Assembly (NCBI RefSeq): GCF_007845645.1
Contig: NZ_VCQV01000004.1
Span: 1-64,000 of the forward strand
DNA from: Leekyejoonella antrihumi
GTDB lineage: Bacteria; Actinomycetota; Actinomycetes; Actinomycetales; Dermatophilaceae
Reading direction: 5' to 3'
DNA length: 64,000 bases
Below, piece by piece: positions 27,701 through 35,690 of this stretch (its first letter is position 1; every line of letters starts with the position of its first letter). The notes beneath the pieces were generated by a model. The model saw nothing but the letters and a program-made list of their open reading frames with translations. It was not told the DNA's origin and searched no databases. The position numbers and the translations under genes were made by a program.

Positions 27701-27743
27701 CTCGCCACCGGCCAACGCCCTTCACCCAGAACGGAGCCGAAAC

Positions 27744-29147
27744 ATGACCACGACACATCACTCCGCCGCCGCGCGGGCCGCGCTCGCCGGCGCAAACCCC
27801 AGGCCGTTCTGGCTGGACAGCGCCGATCGGCCCGCCGCCCGCCCCGCACTCAATGGCGCCGTCACGTGCGACCTGGCCGTCGTCGGAGGCGGTTACGCCG
27901 GACTGTGGACCGCGCTCATCGCCAAGGAGCGTGATCCCGCGCGCAAGGTCGTGCTCCTGGAGGGCAACCGGATCGCCTGGGCCGCCTCCGGCCGCAACGG
28001 CGGGTTCTGCGCCGCCAGCCTGACCCACGGCAGCGCCAATGGCCGCCAGCACTTCCCCGATGAGCTGGACACCCTGGAGCGGCTCGGGGTCGAGAACCTC
28101 GACGAGCTGGAAGCCACCATCGACCGGTACGGCATCGACTGCGACTTCGAGCGCACCGGCAGTCTCGACGTCGCCACCGCCGCGCACGAGGTCGACTGGC
28201 TCAGGGAGGACGCGGACGCGGACGCAGGCATTCGCTTCCTCGACCAGGAGGAGGTGCGCGCGCAGGTGAACTCACCGACCTATCTGGCGGGTCTGTGGGA
28301 CACCCGGGGCACCGCGCTGGTCCACCCGGCAAAGCTGGCGTGGGGACTGCTCGCCGCCTGCCTCGACCTCGGGGTCGACGTGTTCGAGCACACGCCCGTG
28401 CGCAGCCTGGACGCCGACTCGGGCCGGGTGACACTGCATACCGACGACGGCTCGGTGCGGGCGGCTCACGTGGCACTGGCGACCAACGTGTTTCCGTCGC
28501 TGCTGCGCCGGACCCGGCCGCACACCGTCCCCGTCTACGACTACGCGCTGATGACGCAGCCGCTCACGCCCGAGCAGCGGGACGCCATCGGGTGGCAGAA
28601 CCGTCAGGGGCTCGGCGACGTGTCCAACCTGTTCCACTACTACCGGCAGACCGCCGACCATCGCATCCTGTTCGGCGGGTATGACGCGGTCTACCACTAC
28701 GGGCGGCGGGTCAAGCCCGAATACGACCAGCGGCCAGAGACTTTCGGCAAGCTTGCGGATCATTTCTTCGAGACGTTTCCGCAGCTGGAGGGGCTGAAGT
28801 TCAGTCACACCTGGGGCGGTGCGATCGACACGTGCAGCCGTTTCTTCGCGTTCTTCGCTACCGCGCACCACGGCCGTGTCGCGTTCACGGCGGGATACAC
28901 CGGGCTCGGGGTGGGCGCGACCCGCTTCGGCGCCAAGGTCCTGCTCGACCTGCTCTCGGGCGAGACGACCGAGCTCACCCAGCTGCAGATGGTGCGCAAG
29001 ATGCCCAAGCCGTTCCCGCCCGAGCCACTGGCCTGGTGCGGCATCAAGCTGACCACGGACGCCCTGATCCGCGCTGATGGCAACGAAGGTCGGCGTGGGC
29101 TGTGGCTGAAGGCCCTCGACAGGGCCGGCATGGGCTTCGACTCCTGA
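27744..29147 (+). CDS. FAD-dependent amine oxidase (DAO family, PuuB-like)
   Basis: A 467-residue flavoprotein oxidase. The dinucleotide-binding motif is LAVVGGGYAGLWTAL at about 47-61, AWAASGRNGGFCAASL follows near 85-100, and the C-terminal GYTGLGVGATRFGAKVLLDL closes the FAD site. The closest picture is gamma-glutamylputrescine or other amine oxidases of the DadA/DAO group, giving an aldehyde, ammonia and hydrogen peroxide. The next gene is the relic of an aminobutyraldehyde-type dehydrogenase, which would fit an amine-to-acid pathway now partly lost. Confidence 0.85.
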   Translation: MTTTHHSAAARAALAGANPRPFWLDSADRPAARPALNGAVTCDLAVVGGGYAGLWTALIAKERDPARKVVLLEGNRIAWAASGRNGGFCAASLTHGSANGRQHFPDELDTLERLGVENLDELEATIDRYGIDCDFERTGSLDVATAAHEVDWLREDADADAGIRFLDQEEVRAQVNSPTYLAGLWDTRGTALVHPAKLAWGLLAACLDLGVDVFEHTPVRSLDADSGRVTLHTDDGSVRAAHVALATNVFPSLLRRTRPHTVPVYDYALMTQPLTPEQRDAIGWQNRQGLGDVSNLFHYYRQTADHRILFGGYDAVYHYGRRVKPEYDQRPETFGKLADHFFETFPQLEGLKFSHTWGGAIDTCSRFFAFFATAHHGRVAFTAGYTGLGVGATRFGAKVLLDLLSGETTELTQLQMVRKMPKPFPPEPLAWCGIKLTTDALIRADGNEGRRGLWLKALDRAGMGFDS

Positions 29148-29150
29148 TCA

Positions 29151-29521
29151 ATGAACCACACCGACTCCGACGCAAGGACGAACGATATGGACTCCTATGG
29201 AGACGTCAGCAACTTCATCGGTGGGGTGGGCGGTTACGGGACCGGGCCGCAGCAGGACGTGATCGATCCGCCGCATCCGCCTGGACCCACGACGTCTTTC
29301 GCGCGCAGCGCGCGGCCCGGCAGATCCAGGCCGGCACGGTGTGGATCAACGACCACATCCCGATCATCTCCGAGATGCCGCACGGTGGGGTGAAGGCCTC
29401 GGGCTATGGCAAGGACATGTCCGCGTACTCGCTCGACGAATACACCCAGGTCAGGCACATCATGTCCGACATCACCGGGGCAGCCCGCAAACCCTGGCAC
29501 GAGAAGGTCTTTCGCGCTTAG
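29151..29521 (+). pseudogene. Aldehyde dehydrogenase with its centre deleted
   Basis: The 5' part encodes GDVSNFIGGVGGY...QQDVIDP, the start of an aldehyde dehydrogenase (NFIGG...DVINPATG). After about 29270, in another frame, the C-terminal end follows: SAWTHDVFRAQRAARQIQ, then GTVWINDHIPIISEMPHGG and GKDMSAYSLDEYTQVRHIM. Some 370 central residues, including the catalytic Cys and NAD site, are missing. The C-terminal motif is typical of gamma-aminobutyraldehyde dehydrogenases, so the lost enzyme probably oxidised the aldehyde made by the adjacent FAD oxidase. Confidence 0.85.
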
Positions 29522-29581
29522 AGCGGAGTAATTTGCACCGCTCGGGCGGCCTGCACACGCGTATGGTGGTCCGGGTGAGCA

Positions 29582-30109
29582 GTGCCGGAGGCCGCCACCC
29601 TCTTCGCAACGTTCCAGCTGGCTGTCGATGCTGCGACGGCAGGTGTTGAGTACGTCGAGGAGGTTGATCACGCCGAGGGTGAGATCGACCGGCCCGGGCT
29701 CGAGCGACTGGCCGCCAGGGCGCTCTTCGAGCTGGAGATCGTCGAGCCGGCCAACGGGTCGATCATGGGACGCCTCAAATTTCTGAGGACACCGAGCGGA
29801 CGTGCCAAGTTGCTCCACGCTGCGCTCATCGTGTCCATCGTGCTCAGTGGGGTGATCACAGTCATCCCAGGTCTCGTCATCACCGGGTTCGTGGCCGCCA
29901 ATGACCTCACACCCGACGAGCGGGACGCCGAGATCAGGCGGCTCAAGGAGGACCTGGTGGAGTTGCAGGAGGCGGCTGCCGGTCAGGTCTCCACCAACGG
30001 CGAACTTCGAGATCGACTCGAACACCTTGAGCAGATCAGCGCCTCGGACATTCAATCCGTGCGGAACACGGAGGTTGTCATCGAGCACCGGCTCAAACGA
30101 CTTTCGTAA
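29582..30109 (+). CDS. Unknown protein with one membrane segment and a coiled coil
   Basis: A 175-residue protein, probably starting at GTG 29582. Residues 1-60 are acidic and helical; a single hydrophobic segment (LLHAALIVSIVLSGVITVIP, about 77-96) continues into GLVITGFVAAND; residues 105-175 are a heptad-like charged helix (RDAEIRRLKEDLVELQEAA). The plan suggests a membrane-anchored coiled-coil protein. I do not recognise a family. It sits between the aldehyde dehydrogenase relic and a MarR gene and has no obvious partner. Confidence 0.6.
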   Translation: MPEAATLFATFQLAVDAATAGVEYVEEVDHAEGEIDRPGLERLAARALFELEIVEPANGSIMGRLKFLRTPSGRAKLLHAALIVSIVLSGVITVIPGLVITGFVAANDLTPDERDAEIRRLKEDLVELQEAAAGQVSTNGELRDRLEHLEQISASDIQSVRNTEVVIEHRLKRLS

Positions 30110-30115
30110 CACGAC

Positions 30116-30574
30116 CTAGCCGCCCGCGGCGTCGTCCCGCAGGGAGTGGATCATGCTTTGCAGGCTGGTGAACGCACTCGACTGCTCGGCCTGAGTCATG
30201 CCGCCCAGCATCCGGACCTCGACAGATCGGACCGCTGCAGTCGCCTTCGCGAGGCTTCGCCGACCGCGCGGTGTGAGCCGGGTGGGAAGAACCTTTCCGA
30301 CGGGTGCCGTTGCCGGCCTGGTCACGTACCCGTCCCGTTCCAAGGTCTGCAGCAGGACGTTCATCGACTGCCGTGTCACGAACGCCCCCCGCGCAAGCTC
30401 GGAGTTGGACAACCCCGGACGCTGAGCCAGCAGCTCGAGGCAGGAATAGTGCGTGACAGTCATACCCAGCGGCCGCAGCACCGCCTCCATGGCTTGGCGG
30501 AGGGCGCTCGACGCCTCCTTCAACAGGTATCCGAGTGATGTCTCCAGGTCGATGCCGCCACCGTCTTGACTCAT
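30116..30574 (-). CDS. MarR family transcriptional regulator
   Basis: A 152-residue winged-helix regulator: LSNSELARGAFVTRQSMNVLLQTLERDGYVTR at about 60-90 is the recognition helix and wing. The ATG at 30574 overlaps the first of two matching palindromes in the divergent promoter, so it probably represses itself and the VOC gene opposite. Redox or small-molecule control is typical of the family; the sensed ligand is unknown. Confidence 0.9.
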   Translation of the reverse strand: MSQDGGGIDLETSLGYLLKEASSALRQAMEAVLRPLGMTVTHYSCLELLAQRPGLSNSELARGAFVTRQSMNVLLQTLERDGYVTRPATAPVGKVLPTRLTPRGRRSLAKATAAVRSVEVRMLGGMTQAEQSSAFTSLQSMIHSLRDDAAGG

Positions 30575-30589
30575 GTCAATATTCTGACA
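30574..30589. promoter_or_regulatory. MarR operator, site 1
   Basis: TGTCA-N6-TGACA (centre ATATTC) overlaps the marR start codon. It is the same motif as site 2, 28 bp away, which puts the two sites on nearly the same face of the helix. Confidence 0.7.
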
Positions 30590-30601
30590 TAGATTAATTG
30601 A

Positions 30602-30617
30602 TGTCAGAAGACTGACA
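30602..30617. promoter_or_regulatory. MarR operator, site 2
   Basis: TGTCA-N6-TGACA (centre GAAGAC) lies 18 bp before the VOC gene start. The A/T-rich spacer TAGATTAAT between the two sites probably contains a -10 element, so occupancy of both sites would block both divergent promoters. Confidence 0.7.
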
Positions 30618-30635
30618 CAGAAAAGGAGCAAGATC

Positions 30636-31004
30636 ATGCCCGCCACCGGCCCCGACTTCATCTCCCTGCAAGCTCGCGACCTGGACGCCTCGCAGGCGTT
30701 CTACGAGCAGTACCTCGGCCTCGTCCGCTCCAAGGCGGGGCCTCCGCATGCCGTCGTCTTCGAGACGAAGCCGATTGCGTTCGCTCTGCGCGACATCGTT
30801 CCTGGCACCGATCTTGCGTCGGCCGCTCAGCCCGGTATCGGTGCCGCGATCTGGCTTCATGCCACCGACGTCCAGGCCATTCACGATGCCCTCGTCGCCG
30901 GCGGCCACCCGATCGTCTCCTCCCCAATCGACGGTCCTTTCGGCAGGACGTTCACCTTCGCCGACCCCGACGGCTACCGGATCACCCTCCACGATCGCGC
31001 CTGA
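30636..31004 (+). CDS. VOC (glyoxalase/bleomycin resistance-like) protein
   Basis: A 122-residue vicinal-oxygen-chelate domain: DFISLQARDLDASQAFYEQYLG at the start, GAAIWLHATDVQAIHDALVAGG in the middle, and GRTFTFADPDGYRITLHD at the end with the family's metal-ligand positions. AAAAGGAG precedes the ATG by about 8 nt. It is divergent from a MarR regulator with paired operators, suggesting an inducible response to a reactive or toxic compound. Confidence 0.88.
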   Translation: MPATGPDFISLQARDLDASQAFYEQYLGLVRSKAGPPHAVVFETKPIAFALRDIVPGTDLASAAQPGIGAAIWLHATDVQAIHDALVAGGHPIVSSPIDGPFGRTFTFADPDGYRITLHDRA

Positions 31005-31019
31005 TTCACACGACGCACG

Positions 31020-31058
31020 GTTGCCGCAATACCGCGAGGTCTAAGGTCTTGCGGCAAC
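31020..31058. terminator. Bidirectional terminator hairpin
   Basis: GTTGCCGCAA and TTGCGGCAAC form a perfect 10-bp stem around a 19-nt loop between the convergent VOC and acetyltransferase-like genes. There is no strong T-run on either side. Confidence 0.6.
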
Positions 31059-31080
31059 GACCTGGCTGCGGATCGGCCGC

Positions 31081-31527
31081 TCAGCGCGCGGCGTACTCCA
31101 CAGCTGACCACGGCCACTGCTCCCGGACCCATCCGGTCACCGCCGCATGGAGCGGCTGGTCGAGATCGGCGTGCTCGGCGGTGACCCAGGAGCGCACCTC
31201 GACAGCACCGGGTCGCGGCGGCCTCGTGGGTTTGAAGTAGACGCATCCGACGACCTCGGCTCGGTCCGGCAGCAGGACCGTGTAGGCGAAGTCGGTGCCG
31301 GAGTGAGACCGGGCGAGGTGGGACGTGCAGTCCCGAAGGTTGTCCTCGAGCGTCATCGGCGTGGGCCAGGACGAGGTCCTCCATCCCGGCAGTGCACGAA
31401 TGAAGTCCATGCTTGAGGTCCACGCGGCGTAGTCCGACGAGTTGTGCTGCGGCCCGAGCAGCGCGAGTCGAAACTGTTCTGTCTGTATGGGATCGGGCGG
31501 AACGAAGTCGGCCGGCACCAGGTTCAT
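31081..31527 (-). CDS. GNAT-like N-acetyltransferase
   Basis: A 148-residue protein beginning NLVPADFVPPDPIQTEQFRL. Residues 75-148 read YTVLLPDRAEVVGCVYFKP and VEVRSWVTAEHADLDQPLHA, which fits the beta4-beta5 part of a GNAT fold, but the standard R/Q-x-x-G-x-G/A acetyl-CoA loop is not clear. It is convergent with the VOC gene. Enzymatic activity is uncertain. Confidence 0.65.
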   Translation of the reverse strand: MNLVPADFVPPDPIQTEQFRLALLGPQHNSSDYAAWTSSMDFIRALPGWRTSSWPTPMTLEDNLRDCTSHLARSHSGTDFAYTVLLPDRAEVVGCVYFKPTRPPRPGAVEVRSWVTAEHADLDQPLHAAVTGWVREQWPWSAVEYAAR

Positions 31528-31624
31528 CCCAGCAAGTCTGCCACGGGAACGTGGTTTCAATGTACGGCCGGATCGACCATCATGGGCTGTGTCGATTGCC
31601 CACCGTCGAGGAGACGTGACTCGC

Positions 31625-32260
31625 ATGAGCCGAACCGACCCCACTCGCCTTCCCGAGCTGATGAGGCACGACCGGGCCGCGCTCGACGCGTTGCTCGACT
31701 CCACCATCGTGGGGCACGTCGCGTTCGTCGCCGAGGACGGCACTCCTGGCGTGCTGCCCACCGCCGTGGCCCGGTGGGAGGACCGGCTGATCGTGCACGG
31801 CTCGACCGGGTCCCGGTGGATGCGGCTGGTCTCAGGGGCACCTGCGGTTGTCTCGGTCACCGCCGTCGACGGGATCATTGCCGCCCGGTCTGCATTCGAG
31901 TCCTCCCTGGCCTACCGCAGCGCCGTGCTCTTCGGGGCCTTCGACTCCCTCGACGGCCAGGAGAAGCGCGACGCTCTCGACGTGCTGACCGAACGCCTCA
32001 TCCCCGGCCGGTCCGGGGAGGTGCGGCCGCACACGGTCAAGGAGCTCGCCGCGACGATGGTGCTGGCCATGCCGATCACCGAGTGGTCGCTGCGTGTCTC
32101 CGATGGGTGGCCCGAAGACCCCGATAGCGATATCGCCGGCACCGCCTGGGCCGGACAGATCGACTTCGGCGCCCGGCCCACCGTCATACGGGCAGCTCCG
32201 GACCTGCGCGACGGGATCCCCACGCCGAAGTCCGTGGCGGGTCTGCGCCCGGCGCACTGA
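31625..32260 (+). CDS. Pyridoxamine 5'-phosphate oxidase-like FMN-binding protein
   Basis: A 211-residue split-barrel flavin-binding protein of the Pyridox_ox_2 type. The N-terminal STIVGHVAFVAEDGTPGVLP is followed by LIVHGSTGSRWMRLV, the FMN-phosphate loop, and AFESSLAYRSAVLFGAF. Such proteins bind FMN or F420 and are mostly uncharacterised reductases. The ATG at 31625 trims an upstream extension that lies over the divergent acetyltransferase gene. A strong hairpin follows the stop. Confidence 0.85.
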   Translation: MSRTDPTRLPELMRHDRAALDALLDSTIVGHVAFVAEDGTPGVLPTAVARWEDRLIVHGSTGSRWMRLVSGAPAVVSVTAVDGIIAARSAFESSLAYRSAVLFGAFDSLDGQEKRDALDVLTERLIPGRSGEVRPHTVKELAATMVLAMPITEWSLRVSDGWPEDPDSDIAGTAWAGQIDFGARPTVIRAAPDLRDGIPTPKSVAGLRPAH

Positions 32261-32273
32261 GCCCGAAACGAGC

Positions 32274-32308
32274 GGCGAGCCCCGTCCCACCGGGGGACGG
32301 GGCTCGCC
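32274..32308. terminator. Strong terminator hairpin
   Basis: A perfect 15-bp G/C-rich stem (GGCGAGCCCCGTCCC with GGGACGGGGCTCGCC) and a 5-nt loop begin 14 bp after the flavin-protein stop and 40 bp before the end of the convergent MFS gene. It can serve both strands. Confidence 0.8.
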
Positions 32309-32347
32309 ATTACTGACTTCTCGACGGTTGGGAGTGACCTCTCGGGA

Positions 32348-33577
32348 TCAGCTCTCGTCGGCCACCGAGACCAGCTCGGCCTCTTGGAGAGTGCCGACCC
32401 GCTCGGCGCCGTGGTCGGGCTCCTCGTCGATGTGGTGGAAGAGGCCGCGGCCCACCACCAGCACCAGCACGCCGAGCAGGACCGCTCCGGCGCCGACCCA
32501 GAAGGGCAGGTGCACGCTGACGTCTTCGCCGAGCTTGCCGGCCAGCCACGGCGCGACCGCACCGCCGCCGAACCGCACAAAGCTGTAGGCCGCGGAGGCC
32601 GTCGAGCGCTCGACCGGGGCCGCCTTCATCACCGTCTCGGTGACCAGCGTGTTGTTGATACCGAGGAAGAAACCCGAGATGACGACGCCGACGATCAGGA
32701 CCGGCTTGTGCTCGGTGTAGAGGCCCATGACCGCGAGGATGATCGCGAAACCGGTCAGAGCGCCCATGACCGACGGCATGGTGCCGAACTTGCGCTGCAG
32801 GATCGGCGCGACGAACACCGACGAGATCGCGAGCAGCAGACCCCAGCCGAAGAACACGAAACCGGTCCGGATGGCGTCCAGTCCCAGCGGGAACGGGGTG
32901 AAGGCCAGCAGCGTGAAGAAGCCGAAGTTGTAGAGCAGTGCAGTGATGGCAACAGCGAACAGCGCCTTGTGCGTCAGGGCCTTGAACGGCGCGGACAGTG
33001 GCGTCGGCTTCCCGGCGGGTGGTGTCGAGGGCAGCAGAAAGACCGTGACGATCAGCGCGATCGCCATGAGCGCCGCGACACCGTAGAACGGGCCGCGCCA
33101 GGAGATGGAGCCGAGGAGGCCACCGATCAACGGGCCCGAGGCGATACCGACACCCAGTGCGGCTTCATACAAGATGATCGCTTCTTTGACCGACCCCTTG
33201 GCAGACTGCACGATTGCGGCGAGCGCGGTCGCGATGAAGAGCGCGTTGCCGAGACCCCACAGGGCGCGCCAGTCGACGATGCTCATCACGCTGTTCATGG
33301 ATCCGGCTGCCGCCGAACCGATGATGATGATGAACAGCCCGGAGAGCAGAGTCTTCTTCGCGCCGATCCGGCTGGACACGGCGCCGGTGATCAGCATCGC
33401 GACACCCATCACCGCCATGTAGCTGGTGAAGAGCAGGGACACCTGGGAGGGCGACGCATTCAGCTGGTCGGCGATCGGCTTGAGGATCGGGTCGACAAGA
33501 CCAATCCCCATGAACGCGATCACACAAGCGAACGCGACGGCCCAGACGGCCTTCGGTTGACGCCACATCGACGACAT
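32348..33577 (-). CDS. MFS drug exporter
   Basis: A 409-residue major facilitator with about 12 membrane helices (first at VWAVAFACVIAFMGIGLVDP). The loop 2-3 motif is GAVSSRIGAKKTLLSG and motif C-like glycines lie in ALGVGIASGPLIGGLLGS, which points to a drug:proton antiporter of the DHA1 type. Two ATGs compete, 33577 and 33568; an AAAGGAG lies just before the first. The gene is 46 bp downstream of a marR gene on the same strand, so it is probably regulated by it. Confidence 0.85.
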   Translation of the reverse strand: MSSMWRQPKAVWAVAFACVIAFMGIGLVDPILKPIADQLNASPSQVSLLFTSYMAVMGVAMLITGAVSSRIGAKKTLLSGLFIIIIGSAAAGSMNSVMSIVDWRALWGLGNALFIATALAAIVQSAKGSVKEAIILYEAALGVGIASGPLIGGLLGSISWRGPFYGVAALMAIALIVTVFLLPSTPPAGKPTPLSAPFKALTHKALFAVAITALLYNFGFFTLLAFTPFPLGLDAIRTGFVFFGWGLLLAISSVFVAPILQRKFGTMPSVMGALTGFAIILAVMGLYTEHKPVLIVGVVISGFFLGINNTLVTETVMKAAPVERSTASAAYSFVRFGGGAVAPWLAGKLGEDVSVHLPFWVGAGAVLLGVLVLVVGRGLFHHIDEEPDHGAERVGTLQEAELVSVADES

Positions 33578-33623
33578 CACTCCTTTGCTGCCGGACACAG
33601 CCCGGCGAATGGCACTGCGAGCC

Positions 33624-34061
33624 CTACTTGGTGGACTCGGATCGTGCAACGAACTTTTCGATGACAGTGGTGGCCTGATCCACGGCGGCGGTCTCGGCGG
33701 GCGTGAGCGTCGCAAAGACGTCGGCGACGGCACGATGACGTGCCGCACGTACCTCGTTCAGGACGTCGCGACCCTCGTCGGTGAGCTCGATCATCGAGGC
33801 CCGCCGGTCGGACGGGTCGTCCGTCCGTGACGCCCAACCGGCGCTCTCGACCCGCTGGACCTGGGTGCTCATGGTGGGCTGGCTGCAGTGGTCTGCCTCT
33901 GCCAGCTCGCCGATGCGTGCCGGGCCGATGGAGTCGATCAGACTCAGCAGTCGCGCCTGCGCCGGCGGGATCTGCAGGTCTGCATGGCGGGTCGCCCAAC
34001 GGTTCAGCCGGGATACGGCCGACAGCAGACGTGCGCCTGGGTCGCTCTGGGAGGTGGTCAC
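33624..34061 (-). CDS. MarR family transcriptional regulator
   Basis: A 145-residue winged-helix regulator (IPPAQARLLSLIDSIGP, then ARIGELAEADHCSQPTMSTQ, wing SRTDDPSDRRASMIELTD). It starts with GTG and precedes the MFS exporter gene on the same strand, a common arrangement for drug-induced efflux. A palindrome lies 14 bp upstream of the start. Confidence 0.9.
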   Translation of the reverse strand: MTTSQSDPGARLLSAVSRLNRWATRHADLQIPPAQARLLSLIDSIGPARIGELAEADHCSQPTMSTQVQRVESAGWASRTDDPSDRRASMIELTDEGRDVLNEVRAARHRAVADVFATLTPAETAAVDQATTVIEKFVARSESTK

Positions 34062-34074
34062 AAGGACCAGACTA

Positions 34075-34089
34075 CATAGGAGAACTATG
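34075..34089. promoter_or_regulatory. Candidate MarR operator upstream of marR-mfs
   Basis: CATAG-N5-CTATG in an A/T-richer stretch directly upstream of the marR start. Position and size fit autoregulation of the marR-mfs pair. Confidence 0.5.
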
Positions 34090-34120
34090 CATCGTCAAAT
34101 CTGCCGCATCGGCAGCGGGT

Positions 34121-35593
34121 TCAGTCGCGCAGCTCACGCTTGAGAATCTTGCCGGTGGCGCCCTTGGGAAGAGCGTCGATGAACGTGATCGTCCGCGGAT
34201 ACTTGTAGGCCGCGAGGCGCTCCTTGGCGAACTCCTGCAGCTCCCGCTCGGTCACGCGGGTGTCGGGGCGGCGCACGACATACGCCACGATCTCCTCGCC
34301 GTAGTGATCGTCCGGGATGCCGACCACGGCCGCCTCGACCACGTCCGGGTGCTCGTAGAGCACCTCCTCGACCTCACGCGGGTAGACGTTGTAGCCGCCG
34401 CGAAGGATCAGGTCCTTGGACCGGTCGACGATGAAGAAGTAGCCGTCCGCATCCACCCTCGCCAGGTCGCCGGAGAAGAACCAGCCGTCGCGGATCGCCT
34501 CCGCGGTGGCGTCCGGCCGACCCCAGTAACCCTTCATCAGCAGGTGCCCGCGGATCGCGATCTCGCCGATCTCACCGGCCGGGGAGTCGCCGCCGTCCTC
34601 CTGCGCCAGGCGCATCTCCACACCCTCGATCGGCGTGCCGATAGAGCCCGGCTTCCGCTGCGCATGGGGGTGGTTGAACGACGCGACCGGCGACGTCTCG
34701 GACAGGCCGTACCCCTCGAGAATGACGGCGTCGAACCGCTCCTCGAACTTGCGCATGACCTCCACCGGCATCGACGAGCCGCCGGAGACGGCCACGCGCA
34801 GCGTCGACAGGTCGGCGTCATGCTGCTCGCCGGCAGCGAGCATCGCCTGATACATCGTCGGCACACCCTCGAAGACCGTCACGTGGTGCGCGGCGATCGT
34901 GTCGAGGGCGGCCCTCGGATCGAAGCGGGGGATCAGCGTCAGTGTGGATCCGACCGCGACCGAGGTGTTGAGGCCGCAGGTCAGGCCGAAGACATGGAAG
35001 AGTGGCAGGCATCCCATGACCACGTCATTCGCAGTGAGCTCGAGCAGGGTGCGCGCGGTCACCTCCTGGTTCTTGTCCAGCGCCCCGTGTGTCAGCTCGG
35101 CGCCCTTCGGCCGGCCGGTGGTGCCCGAGGTGTAGAGGATCACCGCGGTGTCGGAGTCGTCCCGGTCGACCAGGTCGGTGGCCGGCTCGTACTCGCGCAG
35201 CAGGTCTTCCAATCCGTCGGCCCCAACCTCGACGAACGGCGTGCCCGCCTGCCTCGCACCCTCGGCCGCGTCCGACATACCGAACATCACCTTTGCGGCG
35301 GAGTCGCGCAGGTAGTACTCGACCTCGCGGGGCTTGAACAGCGGGTTCATCGGCACCACAACCCCGCCGACCTGCAATGCGCCGTAGAAGATCACCGGGA
35401 AGGCCGGCACATTGGGCTGCGAGAGGGCGACGCGGTCACCGGGCTGCACGCCCTGCGCCAGCAGGTAGCCGGCCAGCCGTCCCGCGGCGTCCTGCAGCTC
35501 CGCATACGTCATGGTCGCCTCGCCGAGGCGGAGAGCGACGCCCTCGGGGTTGGCGGCGGCCGTTCGATGCAGGTTGCCCGCGAGGTTGGTCAT
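34121..35593 (-). CDS. Acyl-CoA synthetase (long-chain fatty acid-CoA ligase type)
   Basis: A 490-residue ANL adenylating enzyme. ATP-binding loop YTSGTTGRPKGAELTH, then GYGLSETSP, the hinge region YFIVDRSKDLILRGGYNVYP with the following REVEEVLYEHP, and the catalytic lysine near the C-terminus in PKGATGKILKREL are all intact. It activates a carboxylic acid via acyl-adenylate to acyl-CoA in the cytoplasm; chain length cannot be read from sequence. The gene appears monocistronic. Confidence 0.92.
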   Translation of the reverse strand: MTNLAGNLHRTAAANPEGVALRLGEATMTYAELQDAAGRLAGYLLAQGVQPGDRVALSQPNVPAFPVIFYGALQVGGVVVPMNPLFKPREVEYYLRDSAAKVMFGMSDAAEGARQAGTPFVEVGADGLEDLLREYEPATDLVDRDDSDTAVILYTSGTTGRPKGAELTHGALDKNQEVTARTLLELTANDVVMGCLPLFHVFGLTCGLNTSVAVGSTLTLIPRFDPRAALDTIAAHHVTVFEGVPTMYQAMLAAGEQHDADLSTLRVAVSGGSSMPVEVMRKFEERFDAVILEGYGLSETSPVASFNHPHAQRKPGSIGTPIEGVEMRLAQEDGGDSPAGEIGEIAIRGHLLMKGYWGRPDATAEAIRDGWFFSGDLARVDADGYFFIVDRSKDLILRGGYNVYPREVEEVLYEHPDVVEAAVVGIPDDHYGEEIVAYVVRRPDTRVTERELQEFAKERLAAYKYPRTITFIDALPKGATGKILKRELRD

Positions 35594-35617
35594 GCCAGGA
35601 GGCTACCCAGCGGCACC

Positions 35618-35690
35618 GCGAGAAGTCACTTATTGCACGCGAGAGGTCACGAAGAACACTCGAGCGGTCGCCTATTGCCCGCGAGCGTTG
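35618..35690. repeat. Degenerate 21-bp tandem repeat
   Basis: Units begin at 35618, 35639, 35660 and 35681 (last one partial), with core GCGAG(A/C)(A/G)GTCAC and variable TATTGC(A/C)C or GAAGAACAC tails. The array lies between the acyl-CoA synthetase start and the thpR stop and forms the last eight codons of thpR. Confidence 0.7.
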
